NCBI GenBank assembly: GCA_900103495.1
Contig: FMWZ01000004.1
Span: forward strand, 434,001-498,000
Origin: Lachnospiraceae bacterium G11
Lineage (GTDB): Bacteria > Bacillota > Clostridia > Lachnospirales > Lachnospiraceae
DNA: 64,000 bases
Direction: 5' to 3'
Both the position numbers and the translations under genes were made by a program. Below, in pieces: positions 1 to 10,085 of this stretch. Positions within the stretch are counted from its first letter, which is position 1. Every line of letters begins with the position of its first letter. Under the pieces are notes generated by a model that was not told the origin of the DNA, did not search any database, and saw nothing but the letters and a program-made list of their open reading frames with translations.

Positions 1-2188
1 TGTAAATACGTCCCTCGAATCCCGCAATCTGCCAAAGTTCCTCAGTGATATGAGGAGCAACAGGGTTAAGAAGTGTAAGGAATGTCTTAAACTCGGCCTT
101 GTTGATCTGGTTTACCTTGTAGAAGTCGTTGATAAGTGACATCATTGCAGCAATTGCTGTGTTGTACTTAAGGGACTCAAAATCACCGGAAACCTTCTTG
201 ATGGTCTGGTGCATCTTTGTCTCAAGGTCTTTGGAATATGTGTCTCCGTCAACAAGAATATCCTGAAGCTTCCATACACGGTCAAGGAATCTGTGGCATC
301 CCTTAACACCGTCCTCACTCCATGAAGCAGAAAGGTCAAAAGCACCGATGAACATTTCATAGGTACGAAGTGTATCTGCGCCGTAATCTCTTACGATATC
401 ATCAGGGTTTACAACGTTTCCGCGGCTCTTACTCATCTTCTCGCCGTTAGAGCCAAGAATCATACCGTGTGAAGTTCTCTTCTGGTAAGGCTCGGGACAG
501 GGAACAACCTTCTCGTCATAAAGGAACTTATGCCAGAACCTGGAGTAAAGAAGGTGAAGTGTTGTATGCTCCATTCCTCCGTTATACCAGTCAACAGGAA
601 GCCAGTAATCAAGTGCTTCCTTGCTGGCAAGAGCCTCTGTATTGGTAGGATCCGTATATCTTAAGTAGTACCACGAAGAACCTGCCCACTGAGGCATTGT
701 ATCTGTCTCTCTCTTTGCAGGTCCACCACAGCAGGGACAAGTTGTATTAACCCAGTCAGTCATCTTTGCAAGAGGTGATTCACCATTGTCTGTGGGCTCG
801 TAGCTTTCAACCTCAGGAAGTTCCAAAGGAAGCTCTGACTCATCAATGGGAACATAGCCGCACTTCTCACAATATACGATGGGAATAGGCTCACCCCAGT
901 AACGCTGTCTGGAGAATACCCAGTCACGAAGTTTGAAGTTGGTCTTCTTGTGACCGATACCCTTCTGAGTTAAGTACTCGATAATACGCTGTTTAGCGTT
1001 TTCAACGTTTAATCCGTCAAGGAAATCTGAGTGTACAAGAATGCCTGTTGCAACATCGGGATTGCACTGGTCCTGAACGCTCTTCTCTGCGCCGGAAACA
1101 ACCTCAATTATGGGGAGGTTAAACTTCTTGGCAAAATCCCAGTCTCTCTCATCATGCGCAGGAACCGCCATGATGGCACCTGTACCATAAGACATAAGTA
1201 CATAGTCAGAAATCCAGATAGGAATCTCTTTGCCGTTTACAGGGTTGATTGCAGATAAGCCCTTAATGCAAACGCCGGTCTTCTCTTTTGCAAGCTCAGT
1301 TCTTTCGAAATCAGACTTTCTCGCTGCAGCCTCTCTGTACTCGGTGATTTCTGAGAAGTTTCGGATTTCATCTTTGTACTTATCAATAAGAGGATGCTCG
1401 GGAGACATAACCATATATGTAACACCGAAAAGTGTATCGGGACGTGTTGTATATACGGTAAGAAGGTCTTCCTTATCCTTAATCTTAAAGTCTACTTCAG
1501 CACCTTCTGACTTACCGATCCAGTTCTTCTGAGAAACCTTAACTCTCTCAATGTAGTCAACCATATCAAGGTCTTTGATAAGCTTGTCTGCATACTCTGT
1601 AATCTTGAGCATCCACTGGCTCTTAACCTTACGAACGACTTCGGAACCGCAACGCTCACATACACCGTTAACGACCTCTTCATTTGCAAGGCCTACTTTA
1701 CAGGATGTACACCAGTTAATGGGCATTTCAGACTTATATGCAAGGCCAGCTTTGAATAATTTAAGGAAAATCCACTGAGTCCACTTATAGTAATTAGGGT
1801 CTGTGGTGTTAATTTCTCTGTCCCAGTCAAAAGAATAGCCCAATGAGTGGAGCTGATTCTTGAATCTTTCTACGTTATTCTTTGTAACGATCTTGGGATG
1901 TATATGGTTCTTAATGGCATAGTTCTCGGTAGGTAGACCGAAAGCATCCCATCCCATGGGGTAAAGGACATTGTAGCCCTGCATTCTTCTCTTTCTGGCT
2001 ACAATATCAAGTGCTGTGTAGGGTCTGGGGTGGCCTACGTGAAGTCCCTGTCCTGAAGGATAAGGGAATTCAACAAGAGCATAATATTTGGGCTTGGAAT
2101 AATCATTGCTTGTCTTGAAAGCCTTCTCATCGTCCCAAATCTTCTGCCATTTTTGTTCCAGTTCTCTGTGATTATAAGGTTCTGCCAT
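1..2188 (-). CDS. leuS: Leucyl-tRNA synthetase, C-terminus cut by window edge
   Basis: This class Ia synthetase charges tRNA-Leu with leucine. About 729 residues are visible; the family is usually about 800-860, so only the C-terminal part lies outside the window. The protein starts [14 protein letters not shown] at an ATG preceded by a GAGGAAAGAC ribosome site. The HIGH-type motif HVGH follows FPYPSGQG near residue 45. A Cys pair (CTSC and CERC) marks the zinc insertion, TTRPDTLFG belongs to the CP1 editing domain, and the KMSKS loop is intact near residue 585. A T-box leader directly upstream places it under control of uncharged tRNA-Leu. No frameshift is seen in the visible part. The identification is secure. 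Confidence 0.97.
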   Translation of the reverse strand, partial: MAEPYNHRELEQKWQKIWDDEKAFKTSNDYSKPKYYALVEFPYPSGQGLHVGHPRPYTALDIVARKRRMQGYNVLYPMGWDAFGLPTENYAIKNHIHPKIVTKNNVERFKNQLHSLGYSFDWDREINTTDPNYYKWTQWIFLKLFKAGLAYKSEMPINWCTSCKVGLANEEVVNGVCERCGSEVVRKVKSQWMLKITEYADKLIKDLDMVDYIERVKVSQKNWIGKSEGAEVDFKIKDKEDLLTVYTTRPDTLFGVTYMVMSPEHPLIDKYKDEIRNFSEITEYREAAARKSDFERTELAKEKTGVCIKGLSAINPVNGKEIPIWISDYVLMSYGTGAIMAVPAHDERDWDFAKKFNLPIIEVVSGAEKSVQDQCNPDVATGILVHSDFLDGLNVENAKQRIIEYLTQKGIGHKKTNFKLRDWVFSRQRYWGEPIPIVYCEKCGYVPIDESELPLELPEVESYEPTDNGESPLAKMTDWVNTTCPCCGGPAKRETDTMPQWAGSSWYYLRYTDPTNTEALASKEALDYWLPVDWYNGGMEHTTLHLLYSRFWHKFLYDEKVVPCPEPYQKRTSHGMILGSNGEKMSKSRGNVVNPDDIVRDYGADTLRTYEMFIGAFDLSASWSEDGVKGCHRFLDRVWKLQDILVDGDTYSKDLETKMHQTIKKVSGDFESLKYNTAIAAMMSLINDFYKVNQINKAEFKTFLTLLNPVAPHITEELWQIAGFEGRIY

Positions 2189-2213
2189 GTCTTTCCTCCT
2201 CAAATATGTTAGG

Positions 2214-2260
2214 CAAAAATAAAAAAATAGCCTTCGTCTCCATAGACAGAGACGAAGGCT
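2214..2260 (-). terminator. Regulated terminator of the leuS T-box
   Basis: A perfect 11-bp stem (2230-2240 with 2249-2259, GCCTTCGTCTC and its complement) with an 8-nt loop is followed on the minus strand by a U-rich run. It competes with the T-box antiterminator. Confidence 0.9.
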
Positions 2261-2472
2261 TTAACTCCGTGGTACCACTCTGATTCGATCTAAATCGCAC
2301 TCATTAATTCTGTAACGGGAATTCCCGCCGAACACTCATGGTTTCCCTTCGCATCCGGAGCTCCGAGGCTAGTTGGGGAATCCTTCTTATGGTCTCACAC
2401 CATCCGACCACTCTCTGAAAAGTTAAATTCCTTAATACTCCTCTTCACAGCCTGTGAAAATAATGTATTCTT
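2215..2472 (-). promoter_or_regulatory. T-box riboswitch leader of leuS
   Basis: The leader carries the T-box antiterminator core (positions 2267-2281, AGAGTGGTACCACGG on the minus strand) followed by a strong terminator hairpin. At the 5' end, GAGG-AGTA can be drawn against CCTC, and GGAAT against ATTCC. This leaves an internal loop that presents CUA followed by G at 2370-2372, which fits a Leu specifier codon. Uncharged tRNA-Leu would stabilise the antiterminator and raise leuS expression. The core and terminator are seen directly; the specifier assignment is my hand fold and less certain. Confidence 0.93.
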
Positions 2473-2478
2473 TGAGTT

Positions 2479-2507
2479 ATTCTAATCACAAAAACTTTAA
2501 AAGTCAA
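2479..2507 (-). promoter_or_regulatory. Sigma-A promoter of leuS leader
   Basis: The minus strand has TTGACT at 2502-2507, a 17-nt spacer and TAGAAT at 2479-2484. The -35 begins 11 nt beyond the stop codon of the upstream chemoreceptor gene. The same two hexamers with the same spacing precede the pheS T-box leader at 40206-40234. Confidence 0.85.
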
Positions 2508-2517
2508 GAGCGGACTG

Positions 2518-4569
2518 TTATTTTACAAACTTGTTGACAACCTCATCAAGGCTCTCGGCATTCTCTTTGGAGCTTACTGCGAGGTCTTCAATCTGTCTTG
2601 TAACAGAGTTTGTCTTCTCATTCTTATCAATGATGTCGGCAACACCTGTGCTGTTCTCCATTGAAGCATTGTTAACCGCAGATACGGCACCAGCGATTCC
2701 GTCAACGGAATTGTTAAGGGAATCCATTGCTTTACCGATGGAAATAACAGCATCCTGAATCGTGCTGATTCCGTTGTTATATTCCTTACTCTGCTCAGCA
2801 AACATATCGAAGTTTCCAACCACATCATTCTTAACGAATTCAATGAGTTTGCCTACCTGTGTTCTAACGTTCTCAACGGATTCATTACTCTCGGTAACAA
2901 TTTTTTGAATACTTAATGCGGTATTCTTGGACTGATCAGCCAATGCACCGATTTCGCCGGCTACAACTGCGAAGCCCTTACCGGCATCTCCTGCTCTTGC
3001 CGCCTCAATAGAAGCATTGAGGGAAAGAAGGTTGGTTTGTGATGTAATACTCATAATAGCGTCTGCCAGCTCGTTGATCTGTTCAACAGCCTCGAGGCTC
3101 TTAATTGCAGCCTGCATATCTTCAACAGTATTGTCAAGCATCTCTATGCTGTTCTTAACATCCACATCTATCTTGTTGCTCATATTGGATGCAGTCTTAA
3201 GAAGCTCGTCCGAATCCTTCTTACAAAGGTCAACCTTTTCGGATACAGTCTTGGCAAGTTCAATAATATTATTAATCTCAACATTAACATCCTCGATAGA
3301 GGAATTGGTTCTGTTGATACTGTCTGAAAGCGAGTCTGCAACTGCATTGTTCTCGGTTGTAACATTTACAAGGAGTCTTGAAGTCTGATTCATGTTATCC
3401 GAGCTTCCGTTTAAGGATTCCGAGCAGTTTCTCAGGACATCTACCACGTTATCAAGCATTGCAATAACACTCTTTGTGGCATTGGCAAGTTTTCCGATTT
3501 CGTCCCCTCTGTTAAGATAACCGTCAATTTCGCCCTCAACCTTAAGGTCATAGTCTGCAACCCTTGTAAGAACATTCTGAACCTTTGTAAGAGGCGCGGT
3601 AAGCATTCTTATGATAACTGCAAGGACTACTGCAATTGCAATAAGGGAAACAAGACCTGTAATAAGGATAGAGTTCTGTGCACTCTTTGCTTCGCCGTAA
3701 AGGGCTGTTGTGTCTGCTCCTATGAATAAAAGCCACTGATACTGAGGAAGAACAACATAGCTTCCAAGCATGTTATTTCCGGTCTTTGCGCTCTTATACT
3801 CAATTATTCCGTTAGTAATCTCTTCTCCGTTTTGCGCCTTGGTAAAAAGATCAAATACAGGGCCGGATTCTATGGTTGCGGTTATAAGGCTTTTATCTGT
3901 ATCATAAATAATGCTTCCGTCACTGACACTAAGTAATGTTACATCCTGATTAGGGCTTACATTTATGGAATCAAGTATCGAGTTTAATTCATCCGAGGTA
4001 ACCGTTACGGAAACATAACCTGAGGGCTGCCCGCTTGCTGTATATCCGGATTTGGCCATACAGAAGGTGATTGAGTTTGTGGCAGGTGACAAAAGAGCCA
4101 TTGCAGAATACAAAGGAGTCTTCTGCTCGTTATAATAATATGAATTAAGCATCTCGATTAGTTCATCGGGATTTCTGAATCCTACCATTGCAGGAACATT
4201 GTGAACAAGACAGGTTCCTTCATAAGCAGTAAATAGAATACTATCCAGGTTCGGAACTATGGAAGCCATTCTCATGGTGGCTTCCTGTGCCTTAGCCACA
4301 ACTTCCGGTGTGGGATTATTGGATTCCTGCATAAGGTCATACATGCTGTCATCAACCATGTATGCGTCAAGATAGGTAAATTCCTTTGCAATATACTGGG
4401 AAAGCAATGTTGCATTGGAATTTGTTGTGCCTACCAGCTTTTCCTTGGCATCATTCTCAAGAATACTTGAGATATTTCGCGAGGAAATGACACTTTGTGC
4501 GCCAATTCCTATAGCAGTAGCAAGCAAAACGAAAAAGGTAATCTTTATATACAATTTCAGATTCTTCAT
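2518..4569 (-). CDS. Methyl-accepting chemotaxis protein, transmembrane
   Basis: A 683-residue chemoreceptor. The first membrane helix lies near residues 8-27. A periplasmic-type sensor region of about 270 residues follows and looks like a Cache domain. A second helix (near 304-326) leads to a HAMP segment and then the long coiled-coil signalling domain, whose conserved tip contains [16 protein letters not shown] near residue 530. It would pass ligand signals to CheA/CheW; no other che gene is in the window. I chose the ATG at 4569 because AAGGAGG lies 8 nt upstream. A longer frame to 4656 would overlap a -35 element. The ligand is unknown. Confidence 0.93.
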   Translation of the reverse strand: MKNLKLYIKITFFVLLATAIGIGAQSVISSRNISSILENDAKEKLVGTTNSNATLLSQYIAKEFTYLDAYMVDDSMYDLMQESNNPTPEVVAKAQEATMRMASIVPNLDSILFTAYEGTCLVHNVPAMVGFRNPDELIEMLNSYYYNEQKTPLYSAMALLSPATNSITFCMAKSGYTASGQPSGYVSVTVTSDELNSILDSINVSPNQDVTLLSVSDGSIIYDTDKSLITATIESGPVFDLFTKAQNGEEITNGIIEYKSAKTGNNMLGSYVVLPQYQWLLFIGADTTALYGEAKSAQNSILITGLVSLIAIAVVLAVIIRMLTAPLTKVQNVLTRVADYDLKVEGEIDGYLNRGDEIGKLANATKSVIAMLDNVVDVLRNCSESLNGSSDNMNQTSRLLVNVTTENNAVADSLSDSINRTNSSIEDVNVEINNIIELAKTVSEKVDLCKKDSDELLKTASNMSNKIDVDVKNSIEMLDNTVEDMQAAIKSLEAVEQINELADAIMSITSQTNLLSLNASIEAARAGDAGKGFAVVAGEIGALADQSKNTALSIQKIVTESNESVENVRTQVGKLIEFVKNDVVGNFDMFAEQSKEYNNGISTIQDAVISIGKAMDSLNNSVDGIAGAVSAVNNASMENSTGVADIIDKNEKTNSVTRQIEDLAVSSKENAESLDEVVNKFVK

Positions 4570-4627
4570 ACCATATCCTCCTTGTGCCTTAAGAGTGTTA
4601 CTTCTAAAACCTTCTGACTTATTTACC

Positions 4628-4656
4628 ATTTTATATAATGTTTCATAATTTTTCAA
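4628..4656 (-). promoter_or_regulatory. Promoter of chemoreceptor gene
   Basis: TTGAAA (4651-4656), a 17-nt spacer and TAAAAT (4628-4633) on the minus strand, about 60 nt before the chosen start. This also argues against translation starting at 4656. Confidence 0.65.
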
Positions 4657-4721
4657 GAAATATATGTTATTTTGTGATATCTTTTTTTGATGTACAGTAG
4701 ATTTTAGAAAAATATTTCAGA

Positions 4722-4755
4722 ACAAAAAAATGGAGCCGAATCTCTTCGGCTCCAT
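4722..4755 (-). terminator. Intrinsic terminator after EF-G-like gene
   Basis: Perfect 10-bp stem TGGAGCCGAA with loop TCTC (4731-4754), followed on the minus strand by seven U residues. It lies 12 nt past the stop codon. Confidence 0.93.
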
Positions 4756-4766
4756 AAAATGTACCT

Positions 4767-6860
4767 TTATTCTTCTTTGTTGTTCTCGGCAACCTTTGCT
4801 GCTCTTGCTGCAACTTCCTTCTCCTGAACATCTGAAGGTGCCTGCTCGTAACGGGTAAACTCATACTCGTACTCGCCACGTCCACCGGTCATGGAACGAA
4901 GGTCTGTGCAGTATCCGTGAAGTCCGCTCATGGGGATTTCAGCTTCAATTATCTGCTTTCCGCCGGGAACGGGAGTCATGCCAAGGGTTCTGCCTCTTCT
5001 CTTGTTAAGATCACCCATAACATCACCTGTATAGGAATCAGGAACAGTAACCTTTAATGTAGCAATGGGCTCTAAAAGAACAGGGCCGGCTTCCATGAAG
5101 CCCTTCTTGAAGGCCTGGATAGCTGCTGTCTTGAATGCCATCTCGGATGAATCTACAGGGTGATATGAGCCATCGTAAAGAACTGCCTTAACGCCAACTA
5201 CAGGATAAGCTGCCATAGGTCCTCTTACAACTGATTCTGCAATACCCTTCTCAACTGCAGGGAAGTAGTTCTTGGGAACAGCACCGCCTACAACTTCCTG
5301 TTCGAATACATATGCTGATTCAAGATCTCCTGAAGGCTCAAAGCGCATCTTAACGTGACCATACTGACCGTGACCGCCTGACTGCTTCTTATACTTATAC
5401 TCAACATCAGATTTCTTTCTGATTGTTTCCTTATAAGCAATCTTTGCGGGCTCAAGTTCAATCTCAACCTTGTATTCGTTAAGAAGTCTTGAAGCTACGA
5501 TTTCCAGATGCTGCTCGCCCATACCATAGATAAGGCTCTGTCTGTTCTCGGCATCATTTACAAGCTTAAGGGTCTGATCTTCGGCTGCCATCTTCTGAAG
5601 CGCCTGAGCAACCTTGTCAATATCTCCCTTCTCTTTAGCTTTGTAACGAAGATATGTGTAAGGCTTGGAAATTTCAGCCTTGGCAAACTTAATAGGTGTG
5701 CCCTTTGTGCTTAAGGAATCACCGGTCTTCGCATCTGATAACTTTGCAAGAGCACCGATATCACCTGCATGAAGTTCAGGAACCTCAATGGGCTTATTAC
5801 CCTGCATTACATAGAGCTTACCAATCTTCTCCTCAACATCGCTGTCAACGTTAAGCATAAGATCATCTGTCTTAAGAACGCCGGAAGCAACCTTAATAAG
5901 AGAATATCTTCCGATGAAGGGATCAACGATTGTCTTCCAGATGTAAGCAGCCTTAGCCTTTGAGAACTCATAATCTGAATGATAAATCTCATTGGTCTTC
6001 TGGTTGATACCTGCAATCTCTCTGTTCTCAGGGCTGGGAAGATATTTAACAATATCATCAATCAATGTATATACGCCCTGGCAAAGTGTATTGGAACCCA
6101 TTGTCATGGGAACAATTGAGCAATCGCAAACGCTGGTACGAAGAGCTGCACGAATCTCGTCAACAGAGAATGTCTCTCCGGCAAAATAACGATCCATCAT
6201 CTCCTCAGAGGTCTCAGCAACGGTCTCCATCAATACGTCACGGTATGTGGCAAGGTTCTCCTTACTGTAATCGGGAACAGGGCATTCTTTAACCTCTTTG
6301 CCTTCCCACTTATTGCCGGTCTCGGTAACTACATTAACATAGCCCACAAACTTCTCATTCTCTCTGATAGGGAAATGGAAGGGAGCCATCTTCTTACCAA
6401 ACATATTGGTCATATCTTCAACAACGTTCTTAAATGAAGCATTGTCGATATCCATGTTATCTACATAAATAATGCGAGGAATCTTATATTTCTCGCAAAG
6501 TTCCCAAGCCTTAAGTGTTCCGACTTCAACGCCGGACTTACCGTTAACAACGATAATTGCGCCACCCGCTGCAGAAACTGCTTCTTCTACTTCACCAACG
6601 AAATCAAAATATCCCGGAGTATCGAATACATTAATCTTATATCCTTCCCACTCGATGGGAACTACTGCTGTGGAAATTGAGAACTGTCTCTTCTGCTCTT
6701 CTTTTCCGAAATCACTTACAGTGTTTCCATCTGTAACTTTACCCATACGGGATGTGATGCCTGAAAGATACGCCATTGCCTCTGTGAGACTGGTCTTACC
6801 TGAACCACCGTGTCCCAAAAGAACAACGTTACGTATTTTGTCAGTTGTATAAACTTTCAT
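4767..6860 (-). CDS. Elongation factor G-like GTPase (EF-G paralogue)
   Basis: A 697-residue member of the EF-G family, close to the normal 690-700 length and apparently holding all five EF-G domains. The P-loop is GHGGSGKT, switch II is FDTPGYFDF, and domain IV contains the loop region GHGQYGHVKMRF. It differs from housekeeping FusA: the G1 loop is not AHIDAGKT, and the G4 guanine-specificity motif NKxD reads DNMD. These traits are typical of the second EF-G class found in many Firmicutes and Actinobacteria, whose job is poorly defined. The ATG has GGAGG 8 nt upstream. It is a monocistronic unit with its own promoter and terminator. It is not the str-operon fusA, because rpsL, rpsG and tuf are absent. 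Confidence 0.9.
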   Translation of the reverse strand: MKVYTTDKIRNVVLLGHGGSGKTSLTEAMAYLSGITSRMGKVTDGNTVSDFGKEEQKRQFSISTAVVPIEWEGYKINVFDTPGYFDFVGEVEEAVSAAGGAIIVVNGKSGVEVGTLKAWELCEKYKIPRIIYVDNMDIDNASFKNVVEDMTNMFGKKMAPFHFPIRENEKFVGYVNVVTETGNKWEGKEVKECPVPDYSKENLATYRDVLMETVAETSEEMMDRYFAGETFSVDEIRAALRTSVCDCSIVPMTMGSNTLCQGVYTLIDDIVKYLPSPENREIAGINQKTNEIYHSDYEFSKAKAAYIWKTIVDPFIGRYSLIKVASGVLKTDDLMLNVDSDVEEKIGKLYVMQGNKPIEVPELHAGDIGALAKLSDAKTGDSLSTKGTPIKFAKAEISKPYTYLRYKAKEKGDIDKVAQALQKMAAEDQTLKLVNDAENRQSLIYGMGEQHLEIVASRLLNEYKVEIELEPAKIAYKETIRKKSDVEYKYKKQSGGHGQYGHVKMRFEPSGDLESAYVFEQEVVGGAVPKNYFPAVEKGIAESVVRGPMAAYPVVGVKAVLYDGSYHPVDSSEMAFKTAAIQAFKKGFMEAGPVLLEPIATLKVTVPDSYTGDVMGDLNKRRGRTLGMTPVPGGKQIIEAEIPMSGLHGYCTDLRSMTGGRGEYEYEFTRYEQAPSDVQEKEVAARAAKVAENNKEE

Positions 6861-6937
6861 AGAAATTCCTCCAACTCGAGATATTTTTGTGGAATTGTGT
6901 TAAGTTTTTTTACCCTAATACAAAACTCCATGTGTAT

Positions 6938-6966
6938 ATTTTACTAAAAACAGCACTATAATACAA
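6938..6966 (-). promoter_or_regulatory. Promoter of EF-G-like gene
   Basis: TTGTAT (6961-6966), a 17-nt spacer and TAAAAT (6938-6943) on the minus strand, giving a leader of about 70 nt. Confidence 0.6.
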
Positions 6967-6991
6967 GTAATTTATGGAAATTTTGCACATT

Positions 6992-7029
6992 AAAAACAAA
7001 GAAAAGGAGAACATCACTGCTCTCCTTTT
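6992..7029 (-). terminator. Terminator overlapping the end of ogg
   Basis: A 9-bp stem AAAAGGAGA (7021-7029 with 7002-7010), a 10-nt loop and then CTTTGTTTTT on the minus strand. The stem includes the last codons and stop of ogg and probably ends the pgl-vanY-tgt-lipoprotein-ogg unit. Confidence 0.7.
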
Positions 7030-7850
7030 TTACCCTGACTAATCTTATAATAAAACATATATTGCTGTATTATTCCGGCTACACCTTTGTATCTTTCAAA
7101 ATCAAAGCCTCCGGGATAATAGGTTTTAAGAATTTGCTTAATATGAGTGTCGATGGGGAATGCATCGATATGATGTAATCCAAAAAGGCAAATACAATTG
7201 GCAACCTTCGGACCTATACCCTTTATGTCTGTCAGCCTCTTCATTGCATCTTCATATTCCAGATTTTTTAGTTCTTCATACCATTTTGGATTGTCCCTTG
7301 TATAGGATATTAAATCCGCAAGAAAAACGTCCCTGTAGCCAAGCCCCAGGCCCTTATCAATAAAGAATTCAGGATCCACATCTTCTGCTCTCGGAATCTT
7401 ATATATTCCCTCCGAAACTGAGATACCTGCTTTTTCACAGATTCGATCAATCGAGCCCTTAATCCTTTTGATATTGTTGTTCTGAGAAATAATAAAGCAG
7501 ACTATGCTCTCCCACAAATCCTGTCTCAGGATTCTCATACCGCTTCCGAAATCAAATGTACTTTTAAGGTAATCATCTTGAGAATCCATAATAAGGTTCT
7601 CAATTTTTCCATAGAGATCTTCTTTGCTTTCAGGATAATCAAAGTAATTCTGCCAGTATTTTTCATACTCAGATTCACAGCAAGAAAGCCCTATTTCATT
7701 AGGGCTTATCTGTCTTGCATAAACTGCTTTATCGCCGGAAACAATGAGAAAATCTCCATCATCAGTCTCCCTGAATCTGAAGCATTGCCCTGATAAGGCA
7801 ATCTGTCTTAAGTTAAAATGGTCGTTCTTAATTACTTTACTGATTTCCAA
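7014..7850 (-). CDS. ogg: 8-oxoguanine DNA glycosylase (OGG1-type)
   Basis: A 278-residue base-excision repair enzyme that removes 8-oxoguanine and nicks the abasic site. The helix-hairpin-helix motif LTDIKGIGPKVANC carries the expected catalytic Lys215, and the following DAFPIDTHIK carries the catalytic Asp234. The upstream SQNNNI segment matches the OGG family asparagine helix. The N-terminal part fits the OGG N-domain. The start is a TTG without a clear ribosome site, 19 nt inside the end of the lipoprotein gene, so translation is probably coupled. The family call is strong; the exact start is uncertain. Confidence 0.9.
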   Translation of the reverse strand: MEISKVIKNDHFNLRQIALSGQCFRFRETDDGDFLIVSGDKAVYARQISPNEIGLSCCESEYEKYWQNYFDYPESKEDLYGKIENLIMDSQDDYLKSTFDFGSGMRILRQDLWESIVCFIISQNNNIKRIKGSIDRICEKAGISVSEGIYKIPRAEDVDPEFFIDKGLGLGYRDVFLADLISYTRDNPKWYEELKNLEYEDAMKRLTDIKGIGPKVANCICLFGLHHIDAFPIDTHIKQILKTYYPGGFDFERYKGVAGIIQQYMFYYKISQGKKGEQ

Positions 7851-8926
7851 TCGTTTATATCTGCCTCGTTTTCAATTTTCTCTGTTATTCCAAACAAGGC
7901 CTTTCTCTCCCAAAGTTCTTCATCTATTTCTTCTTCGGTATACAGAGGAAGTTTTGTGGAATTCCACATTGTCATATAAGGGCTGTCAGCCTCATATATA
8001 CTTGTGTCATCAACCTTAAATCCCTCTTCATCTACCTTAAAGAAGGTATATAAACAGCTGTTGGCGTAAGCATCATAATCAAAATCGTCATTGGAAAATG
8101 CTTCATCATCATAATTAAGATTGTAGATGTTAACCTGAACATCATCCTCGACGCCTGCGTCAACGGCTATTTGATACATGTCAAAATCTGCAGAGGGTGA
8201 ATAAACAGAGGAAATACCATAGGTATATTCCACGTTATATACGAAATGTTCATCACCTGCAGCATCTATAACATGGTATTCAACGCTGTGTGAAAATGCA
8301 CTGTTGGATCCACCCCTGTAAGCATAACCATACTTGTTGAGACCACAGTACGATCTGTATCCTGCGTTATCCTGATAGCACAGTTCAAGTTTATCGTCAA
8401 TATACTTAATAACGAATATATCCGTGTATTCGCTCTCCCAGAGTTTTCCGCCTGTAAATTCAAGGGCCAGTTCAGGAATTTCATCCGCTCCACAGTCAAT
8501 GAATGAGTAAAGAATATCTGTAGTTTTGTATTCCTCATCCCATTCTTCGGTCATGCCGCCACAGTAATCCCTGTTAAACTCTTCAAGAGTCAGACCACCG
8601 GCGTTTGCAAAGATACCGTTTCTTTTTTCAGGCTCATCAGGATTGGCAAGAACTTTTATCTTGTCAAAATAAAGAAGTTCCTCCCCTTTAATAAATCTCT
8701 CGTAGGCCTCTTTTGATTTGACAGCAAGTTCCATGTCTTCAGCCGATGGAAGTGTTGCATCGGTGGTCATTTTTTCCGACTCGGTTTCCACATTTGCATT
8801 TGTTTCAGGTTCATCCACCACTTCCACCTGAGTTTTACTTATGTCATTCACTTCCTGTTTGCCACATGCCACAAAGACTACACCCACTAACACACTGACC
8901 AGCATACATGAAATTATTCTTTTCAT
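7832..8926 (-). CDS. Putative lipoprotein, unknown function
   Basis: A 364-residue protein with an N-terminal signal sequence ending in a lipobox (FVAC, Cys21), so it is predicted to be anchored on the outer face of the membrane. After a Thr/Glu-rich linker the mature part is strongly acidic, with an Asp/Asn-rich stretch (YDDEAFSNDDFDYDAY) near residue 275. I do not recognise a catalytic domain. The ATG has AGGAGG about 9 nt upstream. It lies 28 nt past tgt and overlaps the start of ogg, so it is probably co-transcribed with both. No function is proposed. Confidence 0.8.
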   Translation of the reverse strand: MKRIISCMLVSVLVGVVFVACGKQEVNDISKTQVEVVDEPETNANVETESEKMTTDATLPSAEDMELAVKSKEAYERFIKGEELLYFDKIKVLANPDEPEKRNGIFANAGGLTLEEFNRDYCGGMTEEWDEEYKTTDILYSFIDCGADEIPELALEFTGGKLWESEYTDIFVIKYIDDKLELCYQDNAGYRSYCGLNKYGYAYRGGSNSAFSHSVEYHVIDAAGDEHFVYNVEYTYGISSVYSPSADFDMYQIAVDAGVEDDVQVNIYNLNYDDEAFSNDDFDYDAYANSCLYTFFKVDEEGFKVDDTSIYEADSPYMTMWNSTKLPLYTEEEIDEELWERKALFGITEKIENEADINDWKSVK

Positions 8927-8945
8927 ACATTCAGTCCTCCTCTAA

Positions 8946-8962
8946 AAATATAGTCTATATTT
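8946..8962. repeat. 17-bp inverted repeat at the tgt stop
   Basis: AAATATAG-T-CTATATTT is a perfect dyad of 8-bp arms around one base. It overlaps the tgt stop codon and sits just before the lipoprotein ribosome site. It could be a protein-binding site or a weak RNA hairpin. Confidence 0.5.
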
Positions 8963-10085
8963 CTCCCGAAACTGCAGCCAGTTTTCTGGCTTTATACTCA
9001 GGGAATCTGTCCTCATCAAGAGCATCCCTTATTTCTTCCATCATCTTGTTGTAGAAATAGAGGTTATGTGTAACGCAAAGTCTCATGCCCAGCATTTCTT
9101 TGGCTTTTAACAAATGTCTTAAATAAGCCCTTGAGTATCTCTTACATGTAGGGCACTGACATCCTTCCTCTATTGGTCTGTCATCAAGTTCATACTTCAC
9201 GTTAAAGAGATTAATCTTTCCGTGATTGGTGTATAAATGCCCATGCCTTCCGTTTCGTGAAGGGTATACACAGTCAAAGAAATCAACACCCCTATCCACT
9301 GCCTCTAAGATATTCGCAGGAGTTCCAACCCCCATTAAATAAGTAGGCTTATTGTCCGGAAGGTAAGGCACCACATGATCAAGCACGTCATACATCTGCT
9401 CATGGCTCTCGCCTACAGCAAGTCCTCCCACAGCGTATCCGTCAAGGTCAAATTCCGAAATCCTCTTGGCGTGCTCAATTCGAATATCGTTATAAATTGC
9501 TCCCTGGTTAATGCCAAAAAGCATCTGATTCCTGTTGATGGTATCTTCGAGAGAATTAAGCCTGTTCATCTCAGTCTTACATCTCTCCAGCCATCTGGTG
9601 GTTCTCTCAACAGACCTGATAACATAGTCCCTTTCAGCAAGAGCCGGCGGGCACTCATCAAAGGCCATGGCTATTGTGGATGCAAGATTGGACTGAATCT
9701 GCATACTCTGTTCAGGACCCATAAATATCTTTCTGCCGTCAATATGTGAGTTGAAATAAACTCCCTCTTCCTTAATCTTTCTAAGACTGGCCAGGGAGAA
9801 AACCTGAAATCCACCGGAGTCAGTAAGTATGGGCTTATTCCAGCTCATAAACTTATGAAGCCCTCCAAGCTTCTTCACCACTTCATCGCCGGGACGCACA
9901 TGCAGGTGATATGTGTTTGATAATTCAATCTGTGTTCCTATTTCTTCGAGATCCGCTGTTGAAACAGCACCTTTTATTGCGGCCACAGTGCCCACATTCA
10001 TAAATACAGGGGTCTGAACCACACCATGAACTGTGGTAAACTCTCCTCTTTTGGCCATGCCGCATTTTTTGATTAATTTATACAT
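8955..10085 (-). CDS. tgt: tRNA-guanine transglycosylase
   Basis: A 376-residue enzyme that exchanges the wobble guanine of GUN-anticodon tRNAs for preQ1 during queuosine synthesis. TDSGGFQVFS carries the general-base Asp89, AFDECPP the substrate-binding Asp143, and FDCVYPSRNGR the nucleophile Asp271. The zinc site Cys309-x-Cys311-x2-Cys314-x25-His340 is complete. The start is the ATG at 10085, which shares one base with the stop of vanY (TAATG) and has GGAGG 13 nt upstream; a 12-codon longer reading is less likely. queA, the next step of the pathway, lies at 33943-34977 and is not adjacent. Confidence 0.96.
   Translation of the reverse strand: MYKLIKKCGMAKRGEFTTVHGVVQTPVFMNVGTVAAIKGAVSTADLEEIGTQIELSNTYHLHVRPGDEVVKKLGGLHKFMSWNKPILTDSGGFQVFSLASLRKIKEEGVYFNSHIDGRKIFMGPEQSMQIQSNLASTIAMAFDECPPALAERDYVIRSVERTTRWLERCKTEMNRLNSLEDTINRNQMLFGINQGAIYNDIRIEHAKRISEFDLDGYAVGGLAVGESHEQMYDVLDHVVPYLPDNKPTYLMGVGTPANILEAVDRGVDFFDCVYPSRNGRHGHLYTNHGKINLFNVKYELDDRPIEEGCQCPTCKRYSRAYLRHLLKAKEMLGMRLCVTHNLYFYNKMMEEIRDALDEDRFPEYKARKLAAVSGEI

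Noticed and set aside
142-360. Many short open frames opposite or out of frame with clear genes across the window
   Set aside because: They coincide with strong conserved genes on the other strand or in another frame, lack ribosome sites and show no protein family features.
4570-4656. 29-codon N-terminal extension of the chemoreceptor
   Set aside because: The upstream ATG has no ribosome site and its codon overlaps the proposed -35 box; the internal ATG has AAGGAGG at ideal spacing.
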